A stretch of DNA of 36,938 nucleotides from Candidatus Bathyarchaeota archaeon (GCA_005883085.1 VBAY01000034.1:1-36938), one strand, 5' to 3'; positions 23,834 through 32,349 are shown, numbered from the stretch's first letter. Notes: generated from the letters alone by a model not told the origin. Numbers and translations are program-made.

Positions 23834-24838
23834 ATGACAGACTCGCTTGCCGGTTCCTTGTCCCCCGATATCGATGGGAGAAGCCGAATCATAGAGAGAA
23901 TTGAGAGGGATGCGGGGGTCCCGAACCTAACTGATGTTCTCGTTGATCGTCTCGCCCCTACCGATCTGCAATCGTTGCTCTTGGAGGTGTATGGCCGCAG
24001 GGCAAAGAAGCGCGACCCAAAGGAATTGATTAAGGATCATATCTCAAACCGGTTCGCCCGGCCTTCTACTGCAAGTCCGACCCGCCTTCTTGAATGGGAT
24101 CACATCGCGTTCTCGCGACTACCCAAAGTCTTCCAGCCTGTCGAACTCTCACCGGTCTGCCCGCTAGGAACAGGCTCTGTGCTATCCCCGATTAGCCAGG
24201 ACTGGACCGTCTCGACGAGTCGGAACACGGAGATTGTAGCTGATTCAACGAATGTGCTCGCGATTGAGTGTGCAGTCCGACGCCGCGAGCAGAGGAACAT
24301 CTCTTCAGGTAAAGCGGCATCCGTTCACCTGGCCGCGAGTCACCGCCTCTTACGAGGCCAGAAATTCGGCGTCGGTCCCGGTACCAGACAACACTTCAGA
24401 ACCTTCACTCTGTGTAGCGCAGGCCGAGACCCAGGGAATCTCCTGTTCGAGACCGAAACAGTAGGTCTCCACATCGGATTCTATCTATTGGCACTCATGA
24501 AGTTTCTAGGCACCAAGGCATCTCTCCGGGTTACCGTTTCTGACTTCGGGTCAAAGGCCGCACGGTCGGCAGTTCAATCAGGAGTGGTTGAGAAGCTTCA
24601 GTCCGCTCACAAGAAGATCAGAATCGGAATCGACCAAGATCGGAAGCAGGGGAGAGGATACTATGGCGAGTTGTGTTTCAAGATCTTCGCAACTCCCTCC
24701 AACGGTCGGGAGCAGGAGCTGGTTGACGGTGGCGACGTCAATTGGACACAGAAGCTCCTCAACAATGCAAAGGAGCGTCTCATCATCAGCGGATGTGGCA
24801 GCGAGAGACTGTGTGAGCTCTTCGACCCAGCCGGGTAA
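23834..24838 (+). CDS. HisRS-like class II aminoacyl-tRNA synthetase paralog, function unknown
   Basis: The 334-residue protein reads like the catalytic core of class IIa synthetases of the HisRS/HisZ group. The centre has SPVCPLGTGS and VVADSTNVL-like segments (here IVADSTNVLAIE), comparable to the strand preceding the R-P-E-x-T motif. A motif 2-like stretch SHRLLRGQKF ... HFRTFTLCSAGRD is followed by LFETETVGLHIGFYLLALMKFLG, much like HisRS D-A-E helices. A motif 3-like ISGCGSERLCEL lies at the C-terminus. No anticodon-binding domain is present, and no hisG lies nearby. It could be an amino-acid activating enzyme or a regulatory paralog. A TATA-like ATTAAT (23803-23808) predicts a leaderless mRNA. 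Confidence 0.55.
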   Translation: MTDSLAGSLSPDIDGRSRIIERIERDAGVPNLTDVLVDRLAPTDLQSLLLEVYGRRAKKRDPKELIKDHISNRFARPSTASPTRLLEWDHIAFSRLPKVFQPVELSPVCPLGTGSVLSPISQDWTVSTSRNTEIVADSTNVLAIECAVRRREQRNISSGKAASVHLAASHRLLRGQKFGVGPGTRQHFRTFTLCSAGRDPGNLLFETETVGLHIGFYLLALMKFLGTKASLRVTVSDFGSKAARSAVQSGVVEKLQSAHKKIRIGIDQDRKQGRGYYGELCFKIFATPSNGREQELVDGGDVNWTQKLLNNAKERLIISGCGSERLCELFDPAG

Positions 24839-24864
24839 GCAACGAGCACTTAGGGCCCCTATTC

Positions 24865-25197
24865 TTACTGCCGATTGCTTTTTTCCTTGTTCAGCAACTG
24901 GTCCAATCGGTCAAAACTCTCGTCCCAGTATTGCTGGAACTCGGTAGCCCAAACAGCAACTTCCCGCAAAGGTCTGGCCTGGAGTCGGCACCAGCGTCGC
25001 TGTGCGTCGCGTCGGCGCTCAACGAGACCGGCCTTCTCCAGGACCTTGAGGTGTTTGGAGACCGCTGGCTGGCTGATCGGCAGAGGCTCTGCCAGTTCCT
25101 GGACGGTGGCCTCGCCTTGCGCGAGCCGGGCGAGGATAGTGCGGCGCGTCGGGTCGGCTATGGCCAGGAAGGTCGCAGATAGGGTGTCGTCGTTCAA
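24865..25197 (-). CDS. ArsR-family winged-helix repressor
   Basis: From TTG 25197 the product is 110 residues. It shows the ArsR pattern FLAIADPTRRTILARLAQGEA, then VQELAEPLPISQPAVSKHLKVLEKAGLVERRR. It lacks the CxC metal site of classical ArsR and belongs to the group paired with SRPBCC proteins. The TTG overlaps the SRPBCC stop TGA by 2 nt, indicating translational coupling. The frame is open further upstream, but that part lies inside the SRPBCC gene and is Arg-rich shadow sequence. It probably represses its own operon through the repeats at 25693-25717. The arrangement is common in bacteria and suggests transfer. Confidence 0.85.
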   Translation of the reverse strand: MNDDTLSATFLAIADPTRRTILARLAQGEATVQELAEPLPISQPAVSKHLKVLEKAGLVERRRDAQRRWCRLQARPLREVAVWATEFQQYWDESFDRLDQLLNKEKSNRQ

Positions 25198-25682
25198 TGA
25201 ATGGTCCGTAGGAGTTCGTCGAGGCGATCGAAGCCCTCGTTCATTCCGCTTTCCATGCCGCTGGCTAGCATGCCGTCGCGATGCTCCTTGCGCTCGAACT
25301 TGACGATGGATGTGACTGTGGTTCGGCCATTGTGTTCTTGGAAGAGGGCGGTCTGAAGGGACTCGCCTGGCATGCCTTCGAAGTTCCATGTCTGCACGAT
25401 GCGCTCCGGGCGAACGATCTCTCGGAATTCACCGTGGAAACCGTATTTGGTCCCGTCCGTGTCGACGTGGGTGAAGTGCCATCGACCGCCGGGGCGAACG
25501 TCCATCTGTTCGATGGTCATCTTGTATTTTCGTGGCCCCATCCATTGAGCAAGGAGCTTTGGATCTGTATATGCCCGGAACACGGCGTCGCGGGGCGCGT
25601 CGAAAGTGCGTTCTATTCGGATTTCCGTATCGTTTGGTGTTGTGATTAAGGCGCGTTTCGCGGTAGCTTGTGAGGATTTCAT
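25194..25682 (-). CDS. SRPBCC (AHSA1-like) ligand-binding protein
   Basis: From ATG 25682 the product is 162 residues. It has the START/AHSA1 features IRIERTFDAPRDAVFRAYTDPKLLAQWMGP, GGRWHFTHVDTDG and a C-terminal helix GMNEGFDRLDELL. These form a helix-grip cavity for a hydrophobic ligand. In bacteria such proteins are usually encoded with an ArsR repressor. The start is chosen by the TATATA box at 25707-25712, which predicts transcription from about 25684; ATG 25691 and the longer TTG frame lie upstream of it. It is translationally coupled to arsR downstream. Confidence 0.85.
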   Translation of the reverse strand: MKSSQATAKRALITTPNDTEIRIERTFDAPRDAVFRAYTDPKLLAQWMGPRKYKMTIEQMDVRPGGRWHFTHVDTDGTKYGFHGEFREIVRPERIVQTWNFEGMPGESLQTALFQEHNGRTTVTSIVKFERKEHRDGMLASGMESGMNEGFDRLDELLRTIH

Positions 25683-25692
25683 AGGTCCCATG

Positions 25693-25717
25693 TATAACCA
25701 TATGGCTATATAACCAT
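25693..25717 (-). promoter_or_regulatory. TATA box embedded in tandem/inverted repeats (probable ArsR operator)
   Basis: On the plus strand, TATAACCAT occurs at 25693-25701 and again at 25709-25717, a 16-bp period. Between them ATGGCTA makes two overlapping near-palindromes (25693-25710 and 25702-25717), each with one mismatched pair. The minus-strand TATA box lies within the second. A bound dimer would block TBP, consistent with autorepression. Confidence 0.55.
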
Positions 25718-25813
25718 TTTTTGTTAAGCTCAAGTCTTCTATGGAAACTGAGGCCCAAATGGGGTGCTAGACTAAAACGCGCTTAGAGGCGCTGATACCT
25801 TGAGGCTTTGACA

Positions 25814-26113
25814 ATGTGCAGGAATATCAGACCCCTCTTCAACTTCGACCCACCAGCCACAGACGAGGAGATACGGGACGCTTCTCTACAGTTCGTCCGA
25901 AAGATCAGCGGATTTCGTCAACCGTCGAAAGCAAATGAACGCTCGTTCCTGGCAGCGGTCGATGAGATCGCCCATGTCTCAACTAACCTTCTCCGATCAC
26001 TTGAGACGAACGCGCAACCGAGGACACGGGAACAGGAGATTGCAAAGGCAAAAGCTCGCTCTGCAACTAGGTTTCCTGCTAGCGTTCGCTTAGCCGGCCC
26101 GAACATTCTCTAG
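25814..26113 (+). CDS. DUF2277 family protein
   Basis: From ATG 25814 the product is 99 residues starting MCRNIRPLFNFDPPATDEEI, the hallmark of DUF2277. A conserved LQFVRKISGFRQPSKANE and an Arg/Ala-rich C-terminus follow. The family is small and common in actinobacteria and Chloroflexi; function is unknown. A TTG two codons upstream (25808) is unlikely. The gene overlaps the convergent DyP gene by 24 nt at the 3' end. It belongs to the bacterial-type cluster. Confidence 0.85.
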   Translation: MCRNIRPLFNFDPPATDEEIRDASLQFVRKISGFRQPSKANERSFLAAVDEIAHVSTNLLRSLETNAQPRTREQEIAKAKARSATRFPASVRLAGPNIL

Positions 26114-27046
26114 AAATGTCGTGGATGGGACGAAGAAGAGGTTCCCTGTGACAGCCCGGCTGAAATCCAGCAGTCTGTCATAGTTGCCTGGCGGCTTGCC
26201 GACGAACATGTTCTGAAGCATCTCTTCGCTCGTCCTTGGTGAGCGGCTGTAGCCGATGAAGTACGTCCCGAACTCTTTCTGACCGGCGTGACCGAAGGGC
26301 ATGTTGTCCCGAAGAATCTTGACCTCCTTCCCATTCTCCACTATCTTGGTGAGTGCGTTGTGCGCGTAGGTAGGCTTGACCTCATCATCCAGCTCCACAT
26401 CATTCAGCTTCGTGCGACCGACGATCTTTTCCTGCTTCTCAGTCGGTAACGCATTCCAGCCGGCCAGATCATGGAGATACTTCTGAATGATCACATAGCT
26501 TCCCGAGGCGAACCCAGGATCCTCGCCGGCTATCAGGGTAGCATTAATGGCCTCCTCGCCCTTAGGGTTCTCCGTCCCGTCGACAAAGCCGATGAGGTCG
26601 CGACTGTCAAAATAACGGAAACCGTGAACCTCGTCGACCGGGCTGATCGCAGGTCCAAGCCGAGCCGTGATCTGCGTCGCCAGCTCGAAGCACAAGTCCA
26701 TGCGCTGCGCCCGGATATGAAAGAGCACGTCGCCCGGTGTTGAAACGGCATGACGCTCTCCCGCCCGGATCTCTCGAAACTTATGCAGGTCTCTTGGCCG
26801 CGGCTTCCCGAAGAGCTGGTCCCAGGCATCGGACCCGAAACCCACGACACAGGAGAGGGTTCCCTCTTGCTCGCGAAATCCTACGGATCGCACGAGCGCG
26901 GCCATATCGGCACAGAAAGATCGGATCAGGGCTCGATGCCCATCACCGGGATTGATTGTTACGACGAGAAAGATTGCGGCGCGAGTCAGCGGTGTCGCTA
27001 CAGCCTGTGGGACCACATGGGAGATATCAGACGCCCTAGGCGTCAT
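26090..27046 (-). CDS. DyP-type heme peroxidase
   Basis: The 318-residue enzyme would use heme and H2O2 to oxidise dyes, phenolics or unknown physiological substrates. The family motif GxxDG is present as GFVDGTENP (Asp156). The proximal heme ligand is likely His229 (VKPTYAHNAL), and the distal Arg is likely Arg246 (ILRDNMPFG). The C-terminal SRSPRTSEEMLQNMFVG and RLLDFSRAVTG segments are conserved in the B-type group. No twin-arginine signal is seen, so it is probably cytoplasmic. Codon use looks G+C-rich by eye compared with neighbours, consistent with transfer from bacteria. Confidence 0.93.
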   Translation of the reverse strand: MTPRASDISHVVPQAVATPLTRAAIFLVVTINPGDGHRALIRSFCADMAALVRSVGFREQEGTLSCVVGFGSDAWDQLFGKPRPRDLHKFREIRAGERHAVSTPGDVLFHIRAQRMDLCFELATQITARLGPAISPVDEVHGFRYFDSRDLIGFVDGTENPKGEEAINATLIAGEDPGFASGSYVIIQKYLHDLAGWNALPTEKQEKIVGRTKLNDVELDDEVKPTYAHNALTKIVENGKEVKILRDNMPFGHAGQKEFGTYFIGYSRSPRTSEEMLQNMFVGKPPGNYDRLLDFSRAVTGNLFFVPSTTFLENVRAG

Positions 27047-27116
27047 AGGCGAGAAGCTGGCCTAGAGCGCTGAAAACGTTTGCTGTCTTTCCTCTATGTA
27101 GCCGTAGCGAGGCTAG

Positions 27117-27464
27117 GCTGGTGTTGCTACTTCGAGCTTCTTCTCGTGGAAGACGATACCATCATGGTTCCTGATCTCTAGGGACGACCGCATGATCCCG
27201 CCGACGCTCCAACAGATGTTCGCCAACCGAATGAACGCCACAACTGATACAATACCAACATCAAGCTATGCCTCACTCGTCTCGCATCCACACGAGGTCT
27301 TCGAACTGATCCAAGCAGCAGCTGGTGCAGGCTTGAGCCCGTCGACGGCAACCACAACGACCCAAACGGCGGCGCAGTGGCTCTCCTCAACAAGAAGTAG
27401 GCTCCGCCAAACTTCCCTCCTTCTTAGCGTCTCGCCCAGGACGCCTTCTTCTTCTCTGAACTAA
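27117..27464 (+). pseudogene. Truncated C-terminal remnant of an alpha/beta hydrolase
   Basis: The frame open after TAG 27114-27116 reads FFSWKTIPSWFLISRDDRMI, continues PPTLQQMFANRMNATTD and ends SHPHEVFELIQAAAGAG. This matches the last third of a common family of small alpha/beta hydrolases, in which the W-K-T-I-P-S-W strand precedes the catalytic-Asp region D-R-M-I-P. The usual catalytic His near the end appears lost (SSYASLVSHPHEV, where family members have S-H-A/V). No nucleophile elbow exists upstream: the sequence before 27114 has several stops. After about 27345 the frame is unrelated. It is a decayed fragment beside the DyP gene. Confidence 0.6.
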
Positions 27465-27476
27465 TAGTTACTTCAA

Positions 27477-27485
27477 GGTTAAACG
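27477..27485 (+). promoter_or_regulatory. TATA box of pdaD
   Basis: GGTTAAACG is centred near 27481, which predicts a transcript start near 27507 and an 11-nt leader before ATG 27518. Confidence 0.45.
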
Positions 27486-27517
27486 CTAGGCTGCCAAACA
27501 GCAGAATCGTCCCCTGA

Positions 27518-28114
27518 ATGATTCCGAAATATTTCTTTCTGACGAAAGGGGTTGGAAAGCACAAAGAGAACCTGGCCAGTTTCGAGCTGGCTCTCCGTGA
27601 CGCGGGGATTCAACACTGCAATCTCGTTCCGGTGTCGAGCATAATTCCACCCGGCTGTAAGCTGATCCCGAAAGAGAAAGGTATCCAGATGTTGCATCCT
27701 GGTGAGATTACGTTTGTCGTGCTCGCGAGGAATTGTACGGATGAGCCGCACAGGCTGATAGCCTCATCTATTGGCATCGCTATTCCCTCCGAAGAGAACC
27801 AGTATGGATATCTCTCTGAGCACCATTCTTTCGGGCAACCGGAAGAGATTGCGGGAGACTACTCAGAAGATCTCGCAGCCAGCATGCTGGCGACTACTAT
27901 GGGTGTCGCGTTTGATCCTGCAACCGCTTGGGACGAGAGAAAGCAACTGTTCATGTCCAGCGGCCTGATCATCAAGACGACCAACATGACGCAGTCTGCC
28001 ATAGGGGACAAGAGTGGGCTCTGGACCTCGGTTGTGGCAGCCGTCGTATTTCTGCCCGCAACCCCCGCTTCGGTACAGGACCTTCTGCCTCAGTCAAACC
28101 AACCTGCAGTATGA
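27518..28114 (+). CDS. pdaD: Pyruvoyl-dependent arginine decarboxylase
   Basis: PdaD decarboxylates arginine to agmatine, the first step of archaeal polyamine synthesis, and agmatine is also needed for agmatidine in tRNA-Ile. The proenzyme cleaves itself between two serines to form the pyruvoyl group; here the site is Ser40-Ser41 in [12 protein letters not shown]. The remainder follows the family: [27 protein letters not shown] and [12 protein letters not shown], then a C-terminal [18 protein letters not shown]. Length (198) is a little above the usual 150-165 because of the C-terminal tail. It has its own promoter. Confidence 0.93.
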   Translation: MIPKYFFLTKGVGKHKENLASFELALRDAGIQHCNLVPVSSIIPPGCKLIPKEKGIQMLHPGEITFVVLARNCTDEPHRLIASSIGIAIPSEENQYGYLSEHHSFGQPEEIAGDYSEDLAASMLATTMGVAFDPATAWDERKQLFMSSGLIIKTTNMTQSAIGDKSGLWTSVVAAVVFLPATPASVQDLLPQSNQPAV

Positions 28115-28162
28115 CAATCTGTAGACGCTGAAAAAGAGTCAATTTTCTTCGATCTTACCGCG

Positions 28163-28348
28163 TTACTTCCACTTTGTGAGTATCTCTTCTCTGCGGAAAG
28201 TAGCTGTGCCAATGCGAAAGAGAACAAGGTCAACGGTCGCGAGAATAGCAGAGATGATGAGAAGATTGTTGGTGTTGAGCGATACCAGGCCTATCTCACC
28301 TGCCACGTAGATGACCATGAATGGGAGGAACATGAGAACTCCGAACAT
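28163..28348 (-). CDS. Small two-TM membrane protein
   Basis: From ATG 28348 the product is 61 residues with two hydrophobic segments (about 1-18 and 28-46) and a basic C-terminus (RREEILTKWK). The frame is open much further upstream, but that part is the antisense shadow of the M20 peptidase. The TATA-like TTAAAC near 28382 (minus strand) predicts a transcript start near 28356, 8 nt before the ATG, which supports the short form. No family is recognised. Confidence 0.45.
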   Translation of the reverse strand: MFGVLMFLPFMVIYVAGEIGLVSLNTNNLLIISAILATVDLVLFRIGTATFRREEILTKWK

Positions 28349-28474
28349 GCAAGCGGTCGCTCGTGGATGCGTGCGCCAGTTTAAGGATGAAGGCCCCCTC
28401 CACGTATAGACAGAACTCGTTGGGCCGGGGAATGATAGAATTGTTGATATCTGGTTCGAACTCTCCTTATCCTG

Positions 28475-29872
28475 TTGATTCCGGTGGCCAAGGCTCCAAG
28501 CGAGACAGTTACTGAACGGAAAGACGAGGTTTTCCATGAGATAGATTCTAGTAGCGACAGGTTTGTTGAGAAGCTCCAGACGCTTTGCAGACAGCCTAGC
28601 GTGTCTGCCCAGAACCTTGGACTCAATGAGACTGCGCGACTTGTTAGCAAGTTCCTCCAGGAGACCGGCCTCACGGTAGAACAGTTCTCCCCGAGCAAGG
28701 GTCCGCCAGTCGTGTTCGGCGAGCTCCCTTCGAAGACGGGTAGAAAGACGCTTGTGATCTATAATCACTATGATGTGCAGCCAGTTGAGCCTGTCGAGTT
28801 GTGGAAGAATGCTCCGTTCTCGGCAACAGTGGAGGATGGCAGAGTCTATGCGAGAGGAGCGAGCGATAACAAGGGAAACATCGTCTCTCGATTAATGGCG
28901 ATTAACGCGTTCCTGAAGGTGACTGGAGACGTTCCCTGCAATATTAAATGGGTGATCGAAGGTGAAGAAGAGATTGGTAGCCCCCATTTCTCCGAGTTCA
29001 TCGCCCGTTACAAGGAGAGGCTGACCGGGGAATCGGCGGTCTGGGAGTTCGGAGGCCTAGACTACGAGGATCGTCCACTGATCACCCTGGGTTTGAAGGG
29101 AATGCTCTATGTTGAGTTTAGAGTTCAAACAGCGCTGAAGGATTCGCATTCAGCCCGCGCGGCTGTGGTCGAGAATCCGGCGTGGCGTCTTGTCCGGATG
29201 CTGGACACGATCACGGACGAGGATGGCAGAATCACGGTAGAAGGCTGGTATGACGACGTCAAACCTTTCACTCAAGAAGAGCTGGAGGTCATACGAGTGA
29301 TGCCGCTAGAAGAACATAGTATTCGAGACGAGCTAGGGGTCAAGAACTTCCTCTATGGCCTAACAGGCTTCGAGTTCAAGAAGGCCTTCTACGGAAACCC
29401 TACAGCAAACATCGCTGGAATATGGTCAGGTTACACTGGCCCTGGACACAAGACAGTTCTTCCATCCGTGGCCCAGGCGAAGATGGACTTTCGCCTAGTG
29501 CCAAACCAGGACCCGGTAAAGCTGGCGGGGAAGTTGAGGCAGCACTTGGTCCGGCACGGATTTGCTGATGTTGAGGTGAATCTTCAGGCTGAGAATCCTG
29601 CTGCCCGGACGCCTATCGACGCTCCGATAGCGAAGATTGCAGCCCGTGCTGGGAGAGAAGTTTTTCGCAAAGAACCTGTGACCCTAGTCACCTCGGCGGC
29701 TTCGGGTCCCATGCACTATTTCACAAACACCCTAGGGCTGCCGACTGTGGCCATTGGTTGCAATCATGCCAAGAGCAATACTCATGCTCCCAACGAGAAC
29801 CAGAGGATCGACGTGTTCGTTCAAGGAAGCAAGTGGATAGCACGGGTCATCGAAGAATTCGCTAAAGCCTAG
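28475..29872 (+). CDS. M20-family metallopeptidase (dipeptidase/carboxypeptidase)
   Basis: The 465-residue protein is a full-length M20 dipeptidase-type enzyme with two zinc ions. Metal-site residues are His98 (YNHYDVQP), Asp131 (RGASDNKG), the EGEEEIGS glutamates at about 162-168, an acidic residue in FGGLDYEDRP and a late His in GCNHAKSNTHAPNE. A lid or dimerisation domain lies at about residues 205-330. It would hydrolyse di- or oligopeptides in the cytoplasm. The start is TTG 28475 or GTG 28484; no ATG is available near the N-terminus. The gene is divergent from the small membrane protein. Confidence 0.92.
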   Translation: MIPVAKAPSETVTERKDEVFHEIDSSSDRFVEKLQTLCRQPSVSAQNLGLNETARLVSKFLQETGLTVEQFSPSKGPPVVFGELPSKTGRKTLVIYNHYDVQPVEPVELWKNAPFSATVEDGRVYARGASDNKGNIVSRLMAINAFLKVTGDVPCNIKWVIEGEEEIGSPHFSEFIARYKERLTGESAVWEFGGLDYEDRPLITLGLKGMLYVEFRVQTALKDSHSARAAVVENPAWRLVRMLDTITDEDGRITVEGWYDDVKPFTQEELEVIRVMPLEEHSIRDELGVKNFLYGLTGFEFKKAFYGNPTANIAGIWSGYTGPGHKTVLPSVAQAKMDFRLVPNQDPVKLAGKLRQHLVRHGFADVEVNLQAENPAARTPIDAPIAKIAARAGREVFRKEPVTLVTSAASGPMHYFTNTLGLPTVAIGCNHAKSNTHAPNENQRIDVFVQGSKWIARVIEEFAKA

Positions 29873-30245
29873 AATATTGTCGAGGCTCCACAAAGTCAGA
29901 CCTTAAACGAAACTCTTTGACGTCAACTCTCCTCGAAGGTTCAACTGGGTCTGCTGGCGAATAGACGATTGGGCCGCCACCGGCTGCGGATCTTCGTCCT
30001 CTAGCGCGAAGGGATGGAGAAGCAACCTCCATTATGTTAGGCTAAAAACCCGACCTCGAATTGTTGTTGGCACGAAAGACGTGTAAATTATTCATTGTAA
30101 GTATCAGGATAGAGAGTGGAAGAATATGCAAGCGTTGGATTGATTGATGTATCTCTCGAAGACGAAGGCTGTTTGAAGCGCGAGTCAAATCTGTATTCAC
30201 TTGTGTACATGCTGTTGATATTTCACAGTCATCACGCACCATTCC
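29873..30245. other. Intergenic stretch without a clear gene
   Basis: This 373-nt gap holds a small hairpin, GGAG (30016-30019) with CTCC (30027-30030), followed by a short AT-rich stretch that may end the M20 transcript. A TATA-like GTGTAAATTATTC lies near 30081-30093, and ATATTT (30218-30223) is correctly placed for a leaderless beta-helix mRNA starting at 30246. Short ORFs on both strands have no coding character I can defend. Confidence 0.4.
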
Positions 30246-31883
30246 ATGAATTCGAGGATAAGCAAGTTTCCTCGCTCAATTATGGTAATGCTGATAGTTG
30301 TCCTATCCGCGTTGGTGGTCTCCATGCCCCACGTTGTTAGTGCGACTCCTTCCTTAGGATTAGACGGAGTGGGAAAACCGGGTGGATGCTGTGTTTCAGA
30401 ACTGCTCACAACAAACAATGCCAATGATGTGATAGTTGTTGTCGTCGAGTGCGGCTACATATCGTGTAGTGATAACGTGTCTTCTGTCACAGATAGTAGC
30501 GGCCTGGACTACACTCTCCGCGCATCATTTGCTCCCAATGATAGACTTTGGGAATACTACGCTATTGCGCCCGCGCCCCTCTCATCTGACAATATCACCG
30601 TGTTAGCCTCAGGTCCGCGCTTTTACGGGTTCATGGCTTTCGCGATTGAGGGGGTTAACACCGCAACAGTATTCGACGCTAGCCCTTCATTGCCCGCGGT
30701 GGCAGCTTGCGCGGGTCCTGGCCCAAATGACTGCACCGTTTCAGCGGAAACATCCGCCGTAGACTTCGTCATAGCGAGTACAGCGATAAACGACGCGGGC
30801 GCTTGCACTGCATCAACCGGTTTCACCGAGGTAACTCCGGCCGGAGGCTCTTTAGACATTGATTATCAGATAGTTGACACATTGGGGGCCAAAACCTATT
30901 TCACTTGCAGTGGGACCGATCCTACAGCAATCGTGCTCGACGCCCTAACTTCATCGAACCCTCATGCGCCAATTTTCATAGATGGGAATAGTGGGTTCAC
31001 CGCTGAGAATGGTGTCACGGGCGGGACCGGGACTAGTGACGATCCGTACATGATAAGCGGCTGGACCATTCAGGCCCAAGACTACGGAATTGAGATAGCC
31101 GACACAACAGTATACTTCACCATCACCAACGTTACCATATCGTGGGGTGGCGACGGCATCGTACTCTCTTCCATACAAAACGGCGTTGTCCAGAACTCGC
31201 ACATTTCAGTCCAGGGCATCGGTATCGGAGTCGAAAATTCTGTCAATTTCCAGCTTACAAGTAACGATGTCCGTTCGGGAGGACTGGACGAGTGTGGAGG
31301 TGCACCCGTGTGCGAAAGGTGGGGGGCGATCTTTCTCAACATGTCAAGCAGCTTTGATGTCAGTAACAACAGTCTAGAGGGTGGCCCCGGTGCCATCAAC
31401 GGCTTCAATTTGAGCGATGCCAGCATAGTTGGAAACACGGGTGGAGGGGAGGACGGAATCACCCTGCATCATCTCTCCGGCTTCCTGGTAAGCCAGAACA
31501 GTATTCGGGCCCACACCCCGATCGCTGTCTCTAGCTGCGGCGACTTGACCATTGAGAATAACGCCCTAGATTCTCCGAATGCGGGAATTATGATCTCTAA
31601 CTGTAACAATGTTCTCGTCTGGAACAATACAGCAAATGTCAGTGGGGGCGAGGAGGGTATTTGGGTGACAGGGTCGGACAGCATAAGCATCACAGCGAAC
31701 ACACTATCGCACAATACCAACGGAATCCGACTATCGAACTTTGCCACCGGGAACACGATTACCGGTAATCTAATCAGCAATAATCAATGTGGAATTCAAA
31801 CCGACTCATCATCAACCGTCGACCAGAACTACGTAGCCGACAACACGTTTGCCGGAAATACTCAAGACTATTGCAGCCTGTAA
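30246..31883 (+). CDS. Secreted right-handed beta-helix (NosD-like) protein
   Basis: The 545-residue protein has a signal peptide (about 12-33, basic N-terminus then MVMLIVVLSALVVSM). An N-terminal Cys-containing domain (about 34-235) is strand-rich, with several Cys suited to disulfides. The C-terminal half (about 240-545) is a parallel beta-helix of repeating units such as NSHISVQGIGIGVENS, NNVLVWNNTANVSGG and ISITANTLSHNTNGI, preceded by the typical TGGTGTSDDPYMISGWTI lead-in. Such proteins bind or process polysaccharides or act as surface adhesins. No C-terminal anchor is seen. A TATA-like box 26 nt upstream predicts a leaderless mRNA. Confidence 0.8.
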   Translation: MNSRISKFPRSIMVMLIVVLSALVVSMPHVVSATPSLGLDGVGKPGGCCVSELLTTNNANDVIVVVVECGYISCSDNVSSVTDSSGLDYTLRASFAPNDRLWEYYAIAPAPLSSDNITVLASGPRFYGFMAFAIEGVNTATVFDASPSLPAVAACAGPGPNDCTVSAETSAVDFVIASTAINDAGACTASTGFTEVTPAGGSLDIDYQIVDTLGAKTYFTCSGTDPTAIVLDALTSSNPHAPIFIDGNSGFTAENGVTGGTGTSDDPYMISGWTIQAQDYGIEIADTTVYFTITNVTISWGGDGIVLSSIQNGVVQNSHISVQGIGIGVENSVNFQLTSNDVRSGGLDECGGAPVCERWGAIFLNMSSSFDVSNNSLEGGPGAINGFNLSDASIVGNTGGGEDGITLHHLSGFLVSQNSIRAHTPIAVSSCGDLTIENNALDSPNAGIMISNCNNVLVWNNTANVSGGEEGIWVTGSDSISITANTLSHNTNGIRLSNFATGNTITGNLISNNQCGIQTDSSSTVDQNYVADNTFAGNTQDYCSL

Positions 31884-32349
31884 TACTAATCGGATACTAA
31901 CGTACCGGGGCCGAAGTTACTGAGCACGAATAGTTCGGAAATTGCACGTGATGTCCGAGGCTTCGGAACAGACTGTTCGACCGCATGACCAACCCAACCC
32001 CAAAAAAAAACGTCCTCAAAGTTCACGAAGGCCGGACCCTTGAGGAGGATTAGAAAGCCTCAACACATTTGACAGTATTCAAGTATCCAACGAACTTCTC
32101 CGGTTGAACCGCTCGACCTACATCGCCAAAATGGCAACGACTGGATTTTTCGCTCATCTCAATCGCTGCAGACGAATCTAGAGTGTCTCACAATCTCTGG
32201 GATTGTTCCCGATAGCTTTGGGATCTGCGCAGTCTTGCTCGCCGAAGCCGAATTATCGCTAATAGCTTGATGAGGATGAAACTAGTCCTTCCCAGTCATA
32301 TTACAAAGGAGCTCTGGTATTACAAGCATTTATTCGACGCGAGCCGGAT
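31884..32349. other. Intergenic stretch without a clear gene
   Basis: In 466 nt I find no convincing ORF. A small perfect hairpin, TCCGA-GGCT-TCGGA, is at 31954-31967, with a related CCGAA/TTCGG pair just upstream that may act in termination of the beta-helix transcript. An A9 tract occurs near 32001. A TATA-like CATTTATTC (32328-32335) precedes the next gene. Confidence 0.4.

Noticed and set aside
28450-28470. GGTTCGAACTC resembling a tRNA T-loop
   Set aside because: The flanking bases cannot form a T-stem or an acceptor stem.
28163-28768. A 201-codon minus-strand ORF
   Set aside because: Its N-terminal two-thirds is antisense to the M20 peptidase gene. Only the last 61 codons, with their own TATA box, look like a gene.
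30042-30340. Two overlapping ORFs of 66 and 74 codons on opposite strands before the beta-helix gene
   Set aside because: Neither has coding character; the plus-strand one runs into the signal-peptide region of the real gene in another frame.
31999-32009. A9 tract as a possible terminator
   Set aside because: It would be a T-run only for the minus strand, where no gene ends.
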